DNA of 64,000 nucleotides from Acetatifactor aquisgranensis (GCF_943193215.1 NZ_CALPDH010000013.1:89860-153859); one strand, 5' to 3'. Counted from the first letter of the stretch, positions 26,176-35,449 are shown. Numbers and translations: made by a program. Notes: a model not told the origin generated them from the sequence alone.

Positions 26176-27978
26176 ATGGCAAGAACAGTAAGCATTGGAA
26201 ATCAGGATTTTGAGAGTCTGAGGAAGAGGAATAATTTCTATGTGGATAAGACCGGTTTCATAAAGGAATGGTGGGAATCGGACGATGCCGTGACGCTGAT
26301 TGCCCGTCCCCGGCGTTTTGGAAAGACATTGGCAATGAATATGCTGGAGAAGTTCTTTTCGATGGAATATGCGGGCAGAGGAGACCTGTTTGAGGGGTTG
26401 AGCATATGGGAAGAAAAATCCCCCTTGGGGGATTATAAATATCGCCAGCTACAGGGGACGTACCCTGTTATAATGCTCAGTTTTGCGGATATCAAAGAGA
26501 CCTCCTTTGCGCAGGCGAGAAAAGCCATATGCCGTACTATCAAGCTGCTGTTTGACAGATTTGACTTTTTGCTGGAAGGGGATTTGCTGAGCCAGAGCGA
26601 AAAGGATGACTTCAGGCAGATATCTGTAGAAATGGAAGATAATGCGGCATCTTTTTCTCTGAAAGTTTTGTCCATTTATCTGTCTCGTTACTATGGCAGG
26701 AAAGTAATTATTCTTCTGGATGAATATGATACTCCCATGCAGGAGGCATATGTAAATGGGTATTGGGAGGAAATGGTCGCATTCACCAGGAGCCTGTTCA
26801 ATGCCGCATTCAAGACGAATCCTTATCTGGAGCGGGCAATCATGACGGGGATTACAAGAATCAGCAGAGAATCCATGTTCTCGGATTTGAACAATCTGGA
26901 GGTAGTGACCATTACTTCGGAAAAATATGCGGATAGTTTCGGATTTACGGAAGAAGAAGTGTTTGCGGCTCTGGATGAATATGGCCTGTCTGACAGGAAA
27001 GAGGAAGTGAAGCAGTGGTATGATGGGTTTGTGTTCGGAAACCGTACAGATATTTACAACCCATGGTCTATCATCAATTATCTGGATAAAGGGAAGGCGG
27101 CGTCCTACTGGGTCAATACCAGTTCTAACAGCTTGGTTGGGAAACTGGTACGTGAGGGAAGCCCGGAACTTAAGATGACTATGGAAAGGCTGCTTCAGGA
27201 GGAGGGTTTCCGGGCCACGCTTGATGAGCAGGTTGTTTTTGATCAGTTGGATCAGGGCGACGACGCTATATGGAGCTTGCTGCTTGCCAGCGGTTACCTG
27301 AAAGCGGAGCATGTGGAATTTAAGAAAGAAAGCGGAGAAACAGAATATGATTTGAAGCTGACGAACATGGAAGTGCGCTTGATGTTCCGTCAGATGATTA
27401 AGGATTGGTTCAGGGGATGCCGCAGGGTCAATAATGCGTTCCTGCAGGCTCTGCTGGCGGATGATATAAAGGCGATGAATGCTTATATGAACAAGGTCGC
27501 TCTGCAGACTTTCAGTTATTTTGATATGGGAAAGAAACCCTCTGAATTGGAGCCGGAGCGATTTTATCATGGTTTTGTGCTGGGGATGATGGTGGAATTG
27601 GCGGATAGATATGTGCTGACCTCTAACCAGGAGAGCGGGTTTGGCAGGTATGATGTGATGTTGGAGCCAAAGCGGGAGAGCAGAGCTGCGGATAATCAGG
27701 ATTTAGATGCGATTATTATAGAATTTAAAGTGCAGGATACAGATGAGGAGCAGGAACTTTCGGATACGGTGGAAGAGGCGTTGGCGCAGATAGAGCGGCA
27801 GAGGTATGATGCGGCGCTGGAGGCGAAAGGGATTCCCGGGGGACGGATTCGGAAGTATGGTTTTGCTTTTTGCGGGAAGAGGGTGTTGATTGGGAAAGGG
27901 GGTACACATGCCAAGGACAGTGAGCATCGGATGTCAGGACTTCGAGACGATACGGAGGGAAGGTTATTTTTATGTTGA
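26176..27978 (+). CDS. AAA-ATPase-like / PD-(D/E)XK nuclease-like protein, copy 2, 600 aa
   Basis: The ATG at 26176 (MARTVSIGNQDFESL) is the family start; the open frame upstream of it is antisense to wecB. The P-loop variant RPRRFGKTLAMNM is near residue 45, Walker B VIILLDEYDTPM near 180, and PD-(D/E)XK residues in GFGRYDVMLEP and AIIIEFKVQD near 500-520. The sister gene ends at VLIG, but here the frame runs 28 residues further into the start of that sister in another frame, so the original stop seems lost. Transcribed alone with copy 3. Function unknown. Confidence 0.85.
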   Translation: MARTVSIGNQDFESLRKRNNFYVDKTGFIKEWWESDDAVTLIARPRRFGKTLAMNMLEKFFSMEYAGRGDLFEGLSIWEEKSPLGDYKYRQLQGTYPVIMLSFADIKETSFAQARKAICRTIKLLFDRFDFLLEGDLLSQSEKDDFRQISVEMEDNAASFSLKVLSIYLSRYYGRKVIILLDEYDTPMQEAYVNGYWEEMVAFTRSLFNAAFKTNPYLERAIMTGITRISRESMFSDLNNLEVVTITSEKYADSFGFTEEEVFAALDEYGLSDRKEEVKQWYDGFVFGNRTDIYNPWSIINYLDKGKAASYWVNTSSNSLVGKLVREGSPELKMTMERLLQEEGFRATLDEQVVFDQLDQGDDAIWSLLLASGYLKAEHVEFKKESGETEYDLKLTNMEVRLMFRQMIKDWFRGCRRVNNAFLQALLADDIKAMNAYMNKVALQTFSYFDMGKKPSELEPERFYHGFVLGMMVELADRYVLTSNQESGFGRYDVMLEPKRESRAADNQDLDAIIIEFKVQDTDEEQELSDTVEEALAQIERQRYDAALEAKGIPGGRIRKYGFAFCGKRVLIGKGGTHAKDSEHRMSGLRDDTEGRLFLC

Positions 27979-29587
27979 CAAATCATATTTCATAAAGGAA
28001 TGGTGGGAAGAGGGGGACAGCGCGACCCTGATTACCCGGCCCAGGCGTTTTGGGAAAACATTGACCATGAGCATGGTGGAGAAGTTCCTTTCTGTGGAGT
28101 ACGCGGGCAGGGGCGACTTGTTCGCAGGCCTGGCTATCTGGAAAGAGGAGAAGTTCCGCAGGCTTCAGGGGACATACCCTGTGCTCATGCTCAGCTTTGC
28201 GGATATCAAGGAGACATCCTTTGCGCAGGCGAGGAAAGCGATGTGCCGCGTGATTAAGGCGCTTTACGACAGGTTCAATTTCCTGCTGGAGGATGGCCCG
28301 TTAAGCGAGAGCGAGAAGAGGGATTTCAGGGAGATATCGGCGGACATGGAGGACAGTGCGGCGTCCTTTTCGCTGAAGATGCTGTGCTGCTATCTGTCCC
28401 GTTATTATGGAAAAAAGGTGGTAATCCTGTTAGACGAATATGATACGCCCATGCAGGAGGCTTATGTGAACGGATTCTGGAATGAGATGGCTGCATTTAC
28501 CAGAAGCCTGTTCAATGCCACTTTTAAGACAAATCCATATATGGAACGCGCCATCATGACAGGAATCACGAGAGTAGGAAGGGAGTCTATGTTCTCGGAT
28601 TTGAACAACTTAAAGGTGGTGACGGTCACCTCGGAGGAATATGGGGACTGCTTTGGTTTCACGGAAGAGGAGGTGTCTGCCTCCATGGATGAGTTCGGAC
28701 TCGTGGAAAAAGGAGAAGTATGCGCATGGTATGACGGTTTCGCGTTCGGGAAAAAACGAAGCATTTACAATCCCTGGTCCATTATTAACTACCTGGACAA
28801 ACGGCAGTTCAGGCCTTACTGGGCGAACACCAGCTCCAACAGTCTGGTCGGAAAGCTGGTCCGGGAAGGGATACCGGATGTAAAAATCATCATGGAAGAT
28901 CTGCTGCAGGGAAAATCCTTCCACACGACAATTGACGAACAAATCATATTCGCTCAGCTTGACCATAACATAAATGCAATCTGGAGCCTGCTCCTGGCCA
29001 GCGGCTATCTGAAAGCGGAGCATGTCACGTATGATGAACGCGGAAAAGCGGATTATGAGCTTCGGCTGACGAACCGGGAAGTGCGGATGATGTTTGAGCG
29101 CATGATTGATGGCTGGCTCGCGGAATATACCCCGGACTATAATGCCTTTGTCAAGGCCCTGCTGCTGGGCGACAAAAAGGCGATGAACATCTATATGAAC
29201 AGGACAGCCATGGCCACCTTCAGCTGCTTTGACTCGGGAAACAGGCCATCAGAGGCTTCGGAGCCGGAGCGGTTCTACCATGGTTTCGTGCTGGGACTGA
29301 TGGTTGACCTGGCGGACAGGTACAGCATTACATCGAACAGGGAGAGCGGATTCGGACGTTATGATGTCATGCTGGAGCCGAGAAACAGGGATGATGACGC
29401 GTTCATCTTTGAGTTCAAGGTGCGCGACCCGGGGGAGGAGCGCAGCCTGGAGGATACCGTGTGTGCAGCTTTGAAGCAGATTGAGGAAAAGCACTATGCC
29501 TGCACATTGGAAGAGAAAGGAATTCCAGGAGATAAAATTCGGAAATACGGCTTTGCCTTTGAGGGGAAGAAGGTGCTGATTGGTTGA
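27908..29587 (+). CDS. AAA-ATPase-like / PD-(D/E)XK nuclease-like protein, copy 3, 559 aa
   Basis: The ATG at 27908 (MPRTVSIGCQDFET) follows GGGAAAGGGGG; the in-frame TTG at 27890 lies inside copy 2. The domain order matches copy 2, with RPRRFGKTLTMSM, VVILLDEYDTPM, FGRYDVMLEP and AFIFEFKVRD. The stop follows KKVLIG. Copies 2 and 3 are close tandem paralogues overlapping by 71 bases, pointing to a recent duplication. The more distant copy 1 is at 4485. No partner gene gives a functional clue. Confidence 0.85.
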   Translation: MPRTVSIGCQDFETIRREGYFYVDKSYFIKEWWEEGDSATLITRPRRFGKTLTMSMVEKFLSVEYAGRGDLFAGLAIWKEEKFRRLQGTYPVLMLSFADIKETSFAQARKAMCRVIKALYDRFNFLLEDGPLSESEKRDFREISADMEDSAASFSLKMLCCYLSRYYGKKVVILLDEYDTPMQEAYVNGFWNEMAAFTRSLFNATFKTNPYMERAIMTGITRVGRESMFSDLNNLKVVTVTSEEYGDCFGFTEEEVSASMDEFGLVEKGEVCAWYDGFAFGKKRSIYNPWSIINYLDKRQFRPYWANTSSNSLVGKLVREGIPDVKIIMEDLLQGKSFHTTIDEQIIFAQLDHNINAIWSLLLASGYLKAEHVTYDERGKADYELRLTNREVRMMFERMIDGWLAEYTPDYNAFVKALLLGDKKAMNIYMNRTAMATFSCFDSGNRPSEASEPERFYHGFVLGLMVDLADRYSITSNRESGFGRYDVMLEPRNRDDDAFIFEFKVRDPGEERSLEDTVCAALKQIEEKHYACTLEEKGIPGDKIRKYGFAFEGKKVLIG

Positions 29588-29652
29588 GCGGCAGTCACGC
29601 CGTTGAAATATAAAGCGCTTACCATCTGAATTGTGCATGTATAAAATGAAAG

Positions 29653-29686
29653 AGCGGTGCGGGAAAACAAATTCTCCAGCACCGCT
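29653..29686. terminator. Hairpin terminator after copy 3, possibly bidirectional
   Basis: AGCGGTGC (29653-29660) pairs with GCACCGCT (29679-29686), followed by TTTTC on the + strand and by a T-rich stretch on the - strand. It separates the rightward pair from the leftward small gene at 29707-29898. Confidence 0.6.
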
Positions 29687-29706
29687 TTTCGTCTCTGTGT
29701 AAATTC

Positions 29707-29898
29707 CTAATGAGGAAGGGGAGCCATCCCCAACTCCTCCCTCAGTTCGTCCACGCTCGGAAGAGGAACTCTGCATTGCTGATCGGCTGCATAATCATAG
29801 TAAGTGCTCCGATCATCCTTTTCCCATAGCGGACGGCCCTGATAGCCGTCATAAGGACGGATTTTTGTTACAGTCTGTCTTGATTTTTCTGATTGCAT
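29707..29898 (-). CDS. Small hypothetical protein, 63 aa
   Basis: The ATG at 29898 is chosen because AGGAGG lies seven bases upstream; the ATG at 29904 is too close to that site. The protein is hydrophilic, with DGYQGRPLWEKDDRSTYYDY in the middle and a Pro-rich end (PLPSVDELREELGMAPLPH). No recognised domain. The strong ribosome binding site makes a real gene plausible. Confidence 0.5.
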   Translation of the reverse strand: MQSEKSRQTVTKIRPYDGYQGRPLWEKDDRSTYYDYAADQQCRVPLPSVDELREELGMAPLPH

Positions 29899-29986
29899 AA
29901 ACATTCCTCCTACTGTCGATTTGATAATTATAATACTCTAAAGTGCCTCTTTGCAAGGCATTTCATTCAAATTTCAGAAATAAATT

Positions 29987-30355
29987 CTATTGTATATTGG
30001 TTGTAGCGAGAAAGTTTTCCACCTCCTGCATCAAGCCTGCAGGAGAGTCTCCGGCAACAATGTGGTACGCGTCTTCCAGCTGCTTTTTTTCTGACTGCAA
30101 AGCGCTGTCTCCTTTCAGTCTGTCCACATATGTCTGCGCGCATCTGACAAGATATCCCTCCAGCTCGGCCCAAACGACAGAGTCATTAAGAAAATCCAGT
30201 TTATCATTACGGTAACTTGCATTTTCCGTAGCATAGCCGTAAGTCTTGACCGCTATATCCTCCGGCACTGGCCGGCCGGAAAACTGCAACGGCAATTCCC
30301 ACACTACATCACGGCACCAGCTCTTCCGAAACTCGGGATGTTCCTGCTCAAACAT
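29987..30355 (-). CDS. Hypothetical protein, 122 aa
   Basis: It begins MFEQEHPEFRKSW and overlaps the end of the preceding frame by 8 bases, a sign of translational coupling. It is a soluble, Glu/Asp-rich helical protein without recognisable motif. It appears to be the intact last gene of an otherwise decayed minus-strand unit at 30348-31376. Confidence 0.5.
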   Translation of the reverse strand: MFEQEHPEFRKSWCRDVVWELPLQFSGRPVPEDIAVKTYGYATENASYRNDKLDFLNDSVVWAELEGYLVRCAQTYVDRLKGDSALQSEKKQLEDAYHIVAGDSPAGLMQEVENFLATTNIQ

Positions 30356-31376
30356 AATATTCTGCCAGTTTCAGCGCCCATAAGGCATAAAACGCCCGAA
30401 GCTTTGCCGGCGCGTAATGCACTACGGCGTTAAAATCGCGAATCTGGAAAAACTGTATGTCCGTCCTCAACGTGCCGTGAAGCGTTAAGCTGATTTTTTG
30501 AATAAATTCGTAGATATCCTCATTGCAGCTGAACAGATAAGAGCCCTTTCGGCTTCCCTCTTCAGTCGCTTTCTTTATTTCAGACTCAAGCATATGAATC
30601 AACAGGGAAAACGGATGATACAATGAATAAAAGTCGTATTTTTTAGCCGGAGCGCGTTCTAATGCTTTTAACGATTGCAGCAGCTGCTTCCGTGGTGCCA
30701 AAGCAAATTAACCTCATCCGCCAACCTCAGATTTTCCGGCTCGTTTCGCTTTAGCCAGGCTTCCACGACAATCAAAAGCATGGCGCTCTGCCATTTCAAT
30801 ATGGGGATGGACAGTCCCTTGTCCATGCGCTCCATCGTAAGATTGCTTCTCGTATGGAATACAAGGAAATATTCCAGAAATAATATCTTCTCCTCCTCAC
30901 GAAAATATTTCAGCGTACCGACCAACATCCCCCAGAAAAGGAATTTGTCCTTCTTCCCCAGTTCCCCATATCCCGCAACTCGGAGGTCACATGCCGCAGT
31001 CTCTTTTATCAACATGCGCAACGCTTTTCTGTTTCCTTGAGGTTCTTTCCCACTGATGCGACAATATTCCCTGTATGCAGGAAGTTTTGACAAGCAAAGA
31101 GATATAGAAGCGGTGGTCAGAAAGCCGACAGGCTGTTTTGCAGACGGACTTACTTCCGAAACCCTGTAAAAATCCCAGCTTACCCTGGAGAATTTCGGAA
31201 ACGGAATAAAGGCAAGAGAAGAATGGAAAAACGCGGAAAGGATATACAAAGAATTGACTGTTTCCATCCATCCCATACCAGTTGCCTGGCTTCGTCAACT
31301 TCCTGCTGTAGCGCCAGCTGGTGCTGCCTTTCCCGGGAGATTGCTTCAAGAAATTCGGCAAAGGGCTGTATGTACC
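30348..31376 (-). pseudogene. Decayed unknown gene in three frames
   Basis: Three minus-strand frames read as consecutive pieces of one protein. The first is IQPFAEFLEAISRERQHQL up to about 31265. The second is TVNSLYILSAFFHSSLAFI to LADEVNLLWHHG near 30690. The third is KQLLQSLKALERAP to LWALKLAEYYV ending at 30348. Frameshifts near 31262 and 30690 separate them, and the 5' end is cut where a + strand AAA-ATPase fragment begins. The third piece could instead start at a TTG at 30701 as a coupled gene. The family is not recognised; it looks mainly helical and soluble. Confidence 0.45.
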
Positions 31377-31475
31377 AGAATATGGAAACCCTGTGGAGCG
31401 TGCTGTTCACCACCGGTTATCTGCCCCAACGAGGAAAGGAAACTCTCGCGCAGGGCGGAAGTGCCCTACCCTAAT
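31376..31475 (+). pseudogene. Fragment of a further AAA-ATPase-like/PD-(D/E)XK gene
   Basis: The + strand encodes NMETLWSVLFTTGYLPQRG then GGSALP, matching NLWSVLFTTGYLTRRG and RLALP of the copy at 4485 (its residues about 370-400). Nothing of the gene remains on either side. It is a scar of a lost fourth copy. Confidence 0.7.
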
Positions 31476-31490
31476 GCTTTAAATAGAGGC

Positions 31491-31973
31491 TCATTTTGCC
31501 CTGAATGCCCAGAATTTACTGATTAAGAAATTCAGCGGCACACTGATGATCAGATTAATCAGCGGGGCGATGAATTTAGAGAGGCCTACCGTCTGAATCC
31601 AGAACCACCCCAGGAGGTTATTCAGGACGATTCCGGTGAAACCGTATGAGATATATGTCTTCAGCAGAGCTTTGGGGACAGACCTCTTTTCCCCATCCTG
31701 CATGGTGAACACGAAGCGGCTGTTCCAGTAGAAAGACCAGAGGACGCTGAGCAGAAACGCTACGACGTTTCCTGCAATGAAGTCCCAGTCCGCCTCCAAT
31801 GGCCGCATCAGGAACAGCACCAGCACGTTGAGTGCATAGCTGACCAGCGTATTGGACACCCCTACGATGCCGAACCTTATGAACTGCAGGAGACTGCTTG
31901 CCGTTTCGCCTGAAGCATCCAAATGGAATGTTCTTAGGATTCTTTGTATTCGTTGGATCTGCCTGTTGTCCAT
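31491..31973 (-). CDS. GtrA-family membrane protein, 160 aa
   Basis: The ATG at 31973 follows GGGAGG; the open frame upstream adds 19 unlikely residues. It has four predicted transmembrane helices with the PF04138 pattern LLQFIRFGIVGVSNTLVSYA and FYWNSRFVF. GtrA proteins are thought to flip undecaprenyl-phosphate-linked sugars across the membrane for side-chain glycosylation. The matching GtrB-type transferase is at 35433-36377. It is the last gene of cluster B. Confidence 0.85.
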   Translation of the reverse strand: MDNRQIQRIQRILRTFHLDASGETASSLLQFIRFGIVGVSNTLVSYALNVLVLFLMRPLEADWDFIAGNVVAFLLSVLWSFYWNSRFVFTMQDGEKRSVPKALLKTYISYGFTGIVLNNLLGWFWIQTVGLSKFIAPLINLIISVPLNFLISKFWAFRAK

Positions 31974-32072
31974 AATGCAGCCTCCCTTTTTTACCGTAAA
32001 TGGCTCCCGCTCCCTGCTTTTCCTCTCCATACCCGCCCTATCGGCAGCGAATAGGGGGCCATTTATCGTCGA

Positions 32073-33167
32073 TTATTGAAAGCGGTTAATCGCCTCAATG
32101 ACGTATTCCTGTTCTTCTGCCGTCATTCCATTATATAAAGGGATTGACAGCACCGTCCTTGCATAGCACTCCGTAATTGGCAGGCTCCCTTCTCCAAAGC
32201 CCAAATACCGGTATGCTTCCGACAAATGGGGCGGGATGGGATAGTGGATGATGGTTCCGATTTCCCTATCGTTTAAGTAATCAATCAGCTCCTGGCGGCG
32301 TTCTGTGCGTACCACGAACTGATGCCATATATGGGTGGCTCCATCTCGAATACTTGGAAGGACGATATCGGGATGGGTGAGCTCTGCCAGATATCGGCCA
32401 CAAATCCTACGCTTGTCAGCCTCCAGCTCCTCCATATGGGACAGCCTCACCCGCAGGAGTCCAGCCTGCAGCTCGTCCAGCCGCGAGTTCGTTCCTACCA
32501 CGCGGTTGTAGTATCTTTTCTCGCTCCCATAGTTGCGGAACACCCGTACATCTTCCGCTATCTTAGGGTCATTTGTGACGATTGCTCCAGCGTCCCCGAA
32601 AGCTCCCAGATTCTTGGAAGGGTAGAAAGAGAAGCAGCCAATGTCGCCGAACGTCCCCGTCATCTGTCCGCCAAAGCGTGCCCCATGGGACTGGGCGCAG
32701 TCCTCTACCACGCGGAGGCCATGCCTCCTGGCGATGTCCATGATGGGAGCCATGTTGGATGCCTGGCCATATAAGTGGACTACCAGGATAGCTTTGGTCC
32801 TATCTGTTATTCTATCCTCTATTTGGGATGCATCTATGTTAAAATATTCATCGGGCTCAACAAACACAGGGGCGGCTCCATTGATTGTAATCCCCATGAC
32901 ACTGGCAATGTAGGTGTTTCCCTGAACAATCACTTCATCGCCTTTGCCGATTCCCAGAACACGGAAAGCAATCCAAAGGGCATCCAGGCCGCTGGCCAAT
33001 CCCACACAGTATCTGCTGCCGGTATATGCGGCAAATTCTTCTTCAAAGGACTGAACCTCTTTTCCGAGGACGTACCACCCGGAACGAAGCACTTCCAAAG
33101 CTTTCTTTTCAAATTCCTCTTGATAGAGGTAAAATCCTTTATCCAATCTATTCGGCATTATCTTCAT
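32073..33167 (-). CDS. DegT/DnrJ/EryC1/StrS aminotransferase, FdtB/QdtB-like, 364 aa
   Basis: PLP-dependent sugar aminotransferase. The aldimine Lys lies in FSFYPSKNLGAFGDAGAI near residue 185, with VVEDCAQSHGARFGG upstream and NSRLDELQAGLL downstream. The RBS is AAAGGAG. Its neighbour is an FdtA-like ketoisomerase, so the product is likely a dTDP-3-amino-3,6-dideoxyhexose, further N-acylated by the adjacent hexapeptide enzyme. A second, related copy is at 55955-57055. The exact sugar isomer cannot be told from sequence. Confidence 0.88.
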   Translation of the reverse strand: MKIMPNRLDKGFYLYQEEFEKKALEVLRSGWYVLGKEVQSFEEEFAAYTGSRYCVGLASGLDALWIAFRVLGIGKGDEVIVQGNTYIASVMGITINGAAPVFVEPDEYFNIDASQIEDRITDRTKAILVVHLYGQASNMAPIMDIARRHGLRVVEDCAQSHGARFGGQMTGTFGDIGCFSFYPSKNLGAFGDAGAIVTNDPKIAEDVRVFRNYGSEKRYYNRVVGTNSRLDELQAGLLRVRLSHMEELEADKRRICGRYLAELTHPDIVLPSIRDGATHIWHQFVVRTERRQELIDYLNDREIGTIIHYPIPPHLSEAYRYLGFGEGSLPITECYARTVLSIPLYNGMTAEEQEYVIEAINRFQ

Positions 33168-33232
33168 AACATCTTCTCCTTTTTATGTGGATTCGTTTCT
33201 TCTTGCCGTAAATAGGAGAATTACCTAATGTT

Positions 33233-33655
33233 TCATGGCATTTCCTCATCAATGATTGCAATATACTCATCATAATTCCGAATATATTCTGTGGTATCAT
33301 AATGCTCACTGGCCAGGCAGAGCAGTACGGAATCTGCGCTGAAATCATACATATCTTTCCAGAGCATGGCGGGCAAATAAATTCCTGTGTGAGGGCGGTT
33401 CAGAACAAAGACTGCTTCATTCCCTTTTCCGTCCTGTACCTTTACTTTACAGGAACCTGCCACATTGATTAGTACAAATTGAGATTTGCGGTTGGCATGC
33501 TGTCCTCTGACCACATCATTGGCCGAACCGTAGATGTAAAATATGCGGGCAATGTCAAAAGGGATATCTTTCATCCCCTCCACCACAACTAAATGCCCCC
33601 GGTCATCTCCGTTTTGGGAGAATTCCAACATTTGTGCACCAATATGTTTTGACAT
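33233..33655 (-). CDS. dTDP-6-deoxyhexose 3,4-ketoisomerase, FdtA/QdtA-like, 140 aa
   Basis: The ATG at 33655 follows GAGGAGG. It is a cupin-fold (WxcM-like, PF05523) protein: DDRGHLVVVEGMKDIPFDIARIFYIYG at the start of the barrel, RGQHANRKSQFVLI with the catalytic His, and WKDMYDFSADSVLLCLASEHYD at the end. It turns dTDP-4-keto-6-deoxyglucose into the 3-keto sugar used by the aminotransferase next to it. RmlA and RmlB, which make the substrate, are not in the window. Confidence 0.88.
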   Translation of the reverse strand: MSKHIGAQMLEFSQNGDDRGHLVVVEGMKDIPFDIARIFYIYGSANDVVRGQHANRKSQFVLINVAGSCKVKVQDGKGNEAVFVLNRPHTGIYLPAMLWKDMYDFSADSVLLCLASEHYDTTEYIRNYDEYIAIIDEEMP

Positions 33656-33703
33656 GTACTTACCTCCTCGTATCTTGACAAAGCCTGCCATCAAAGCGTT
33701 TCG

Positions 33704-34393
33704 CTACACGTCCCTGATAACCCGTGCCGGGATTCCCATGACCACTTTCCCGCCCGGGACATCCCTCGTCACCAGCGCGCCGGCTCCGACAATGGCATTG
33801 TCGCCAATCCTGACGCCGGGAAGGATATTTGCGGCAGCCCCGATGGTGACGTAGTCCCCGATGGATGCCCCCCGGACATGCCCCTCATCATACTCTTCCC
33901 TGCCCATGGTATTGTCGTTGGTAGTGGCCACCAGGACGCTGATAAAGACATGGCTCCCAATCACCATGTTTCCGGTGATATGGGAATTGTCCATTATCTT
34001 CGTATAGTCGCCAATCCTCGTATTATAGTTCACGCTCACATTCCTGCTGATGATGCAATGGCTGCCGATTCTGCACTCTTCACGTATCGAGCAGAAGTCG
34101 CCTAATAGATTGTGGCCTCCTATCTCGCTTCCGGCATACAGGATTACAGAAGGGCAGAGGATGCAGCCCGTGCCTATCTTCAGCTCCGGGTATTCCGGCT
34201 TCAGCTTCCGGGAGGTGGCGCCCGGAGAAGTGGGCGGCTTCCCTATGACACAGTGGTCATATATCTCACATCCGGATTGGATCACCGTATTGGGGTAGAC
34301 CACCACATAATCATGTATGATTACGCCATCCTCGATCGTCACATTGCCATGTATGACGGCGGTATCGGCGATATGGGCTTTGCTGCTTATCAT
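33704..34393 (-). CDS. Hexapeptide-repeat acyltransferase (left-handed beta helix), 229 aa
   Basis: The ATG at 34393 overlaps the MaoC stop as ATGA with AGGAGGG upstream; the ATG at 34399 is too near that site. Repeated hexads such as IEDGVI, IGSHCI, IGDYTK, IGDNAI form the beta helix, ending with GAGALVTRDVPGGKVVMGIPARV. It resembles dTDP-aminosugar N-acyltransferases. It sits beside the 3-aminosugar enzymes and a hotdog hydratase, so it may transfer an acetyl or hydroxyacyl group to the amino sugar. Confidence 0.85.
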   Translation of the reverse strand: MISSKAHIADTAVIHGNVTIEDGVIIHDYVVVYPNTVIQSGCEIYDHCVIGKPPTSPGATSRKLKPEYPELKIGTGCILCPSVILYAGSEIGGHNLLGDFCSIREECRIGSHCIISRNVSVNYNTRIGDYTKIMDNSHITGNMVIGSHVFISVLVATTNDNTMGREEYDEGHVRGASIGDYVTIGAAANILPGVRIGDNAIVGAGALVTRDVPGGKVVMGIPARVIRDV

Positions 34394-34824
34394 ATCCATC
34401 CCTCCTCAGATTCCGGGGCCTTGACGATGGCATATCCATCCAGGACCAGTTCGCCTTTCTGGTTCTCGGCATAGGTCCTGAGCTTCACTATCCTTTTGTC
34501 AGGATTGAGCACATCTGCCACTTCTGCTATGGCGGTGATGGTATCACCTATGTAGACAGGTTTCAGGAACCTGGAGTCCTGTTCCATGTAGATTGTCCCC
34601 GCCCCTGGCAGGTACATGCCTATCACTGTCGAGACCATCCCGGATATGAGGGCTCCGTGTGCAATCCTGGCATGCGCAAAGCTGTCGGCGGCAGCTACCC
34701 CGTCCACATGGATCGGATTGAAGTCCCCTGTTATCCCCGCAAAAAGATAAACATCTGATTCGGAGACTGTCTTCGCAAAATGCGCCCTGCACCCAGGCGC
34801 TATCTCCTTCCCAAACATCCTCAT
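34390..34824 (-). CDS. MaoC-like hotdog dehydratase, 144 aa
   Basis: The ATG follows AAAGGAGG. The family signature FAGITGDFNPIHVD lies at residues 28-41 with Asp and His as catalytic pair, followed by IAHGALISGMVSTVIG. It matches (R)-specific enoyl-CoA hydratases (PhaJ type). Finding this in a sugar operon is unusual; the likely product, an (R)-3-hydroxyacyl-CoA, could be the donor for N-acylation of the amino sugar by the next gene. It overlaps that gene by 4 bases. Confidence 0.85.
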   Translation of the reverse strand: MRMFGKEIAPGCRAHFAKTVSESDVYLFAGITGDFNPIHVDGVAAADSFAHARIAHGALISGMVSTVIGMYLPGAGTIYMEQDSRFLKPVYIGDTITAIAEVADVLNPDKRIVKLRTYAENQKGELVLDGYAIVKAPESEEGWI

Positions 34825-34894
34825 GCGGCCTCCTTTCTATATATCCTCCAGGGCATCCCGGACGGCAACCGTGTCAGGCCGCAAATTCTTTTCC

Positions 34895-35449
34895 TTAATT
34901 TACCCCCCCGAGCCTTAAGCCCTCATACTGGGGCAGGAACCTGTACTCTTCCTTCAAAATGCCATACCACTTCAATGTCTTGAATCCTCCTTTCAGATAT
35001 ATATGTTTTCTGGACGTGCCCTCATATACAAAGCCACATCTCTCATACAGGCGAATCGCCTTTGTGTTCTCCGACAGCACATTCAGGTATACCCTTTCCA
35101 ACATCCAGTCCCGAAAGGAAATCGTCAGGAGCTGGTGCGTAGCATCTGTGGCTATCCCCTTACCTTGAGCGCATCTGCGCAAGCTGATGGCATATTCGCC
35201 ATGCCTGTCGCGCAGGCTGATGTCTTTTAGGCTGATAGTCCCCAAATACTCATTCTGCTCACTGGCAATGGCAAAGTGTATGCTGCTCCCATCTGCCATG
35301 AGGTATTGCGCGTTCTCTATAAATGATTTTGCATCATCAAGGGTCTTGGACATCATGTCCGTCTGGAATCCTGCCTGGATATCGGGGTCATGCATCCACT
35401 CCAGCATTCCCTCTGCGTCTTTCAGACTAAGTTCACGTAGATGAATCAT
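34895..35449 (-). CDS. GNAT-family acetyltransferase (RimJ/RimL-like), 184 aa
   Basis: The GNAT acetyl-CoA site reads CAQGKGIATDATHQLL near residue 95, followed by YLNVLSENTKAIRLYERCGF typical of the RimJ/RimL subgroup. It overlaps the upstream GtrB-like gene by 17 bases. A role in N-acetylating an amino sugar, as WecD-like enzymes do, fits the context. A C7 run (34903-34909) lies at the very C-terminus (LRLGGVN). Confidence 0.85.
   Translation of the reverse strand: MIHLRELSLKDAEGMLEWMHDPDIQAGFQTDMMSKTLDDAKSFIENAQYLMADGSSIHFAIASEQNEYLGTISLKDISLRDRHGEYAISLRRCAQGKGIATDATHQLLTISFRDWMLERVYLNVLSENTKAIRLYERCGFVYEGTSRKHIYLKGGFKTLKWYGILKEEYRFLPQYEGLRLGGVN

Noticed and set aside
34903..34909. C7 run as a phase switch of the GNAT gene
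   Set aside because: It lies in the last five codons, so slippage would barely change the protein.
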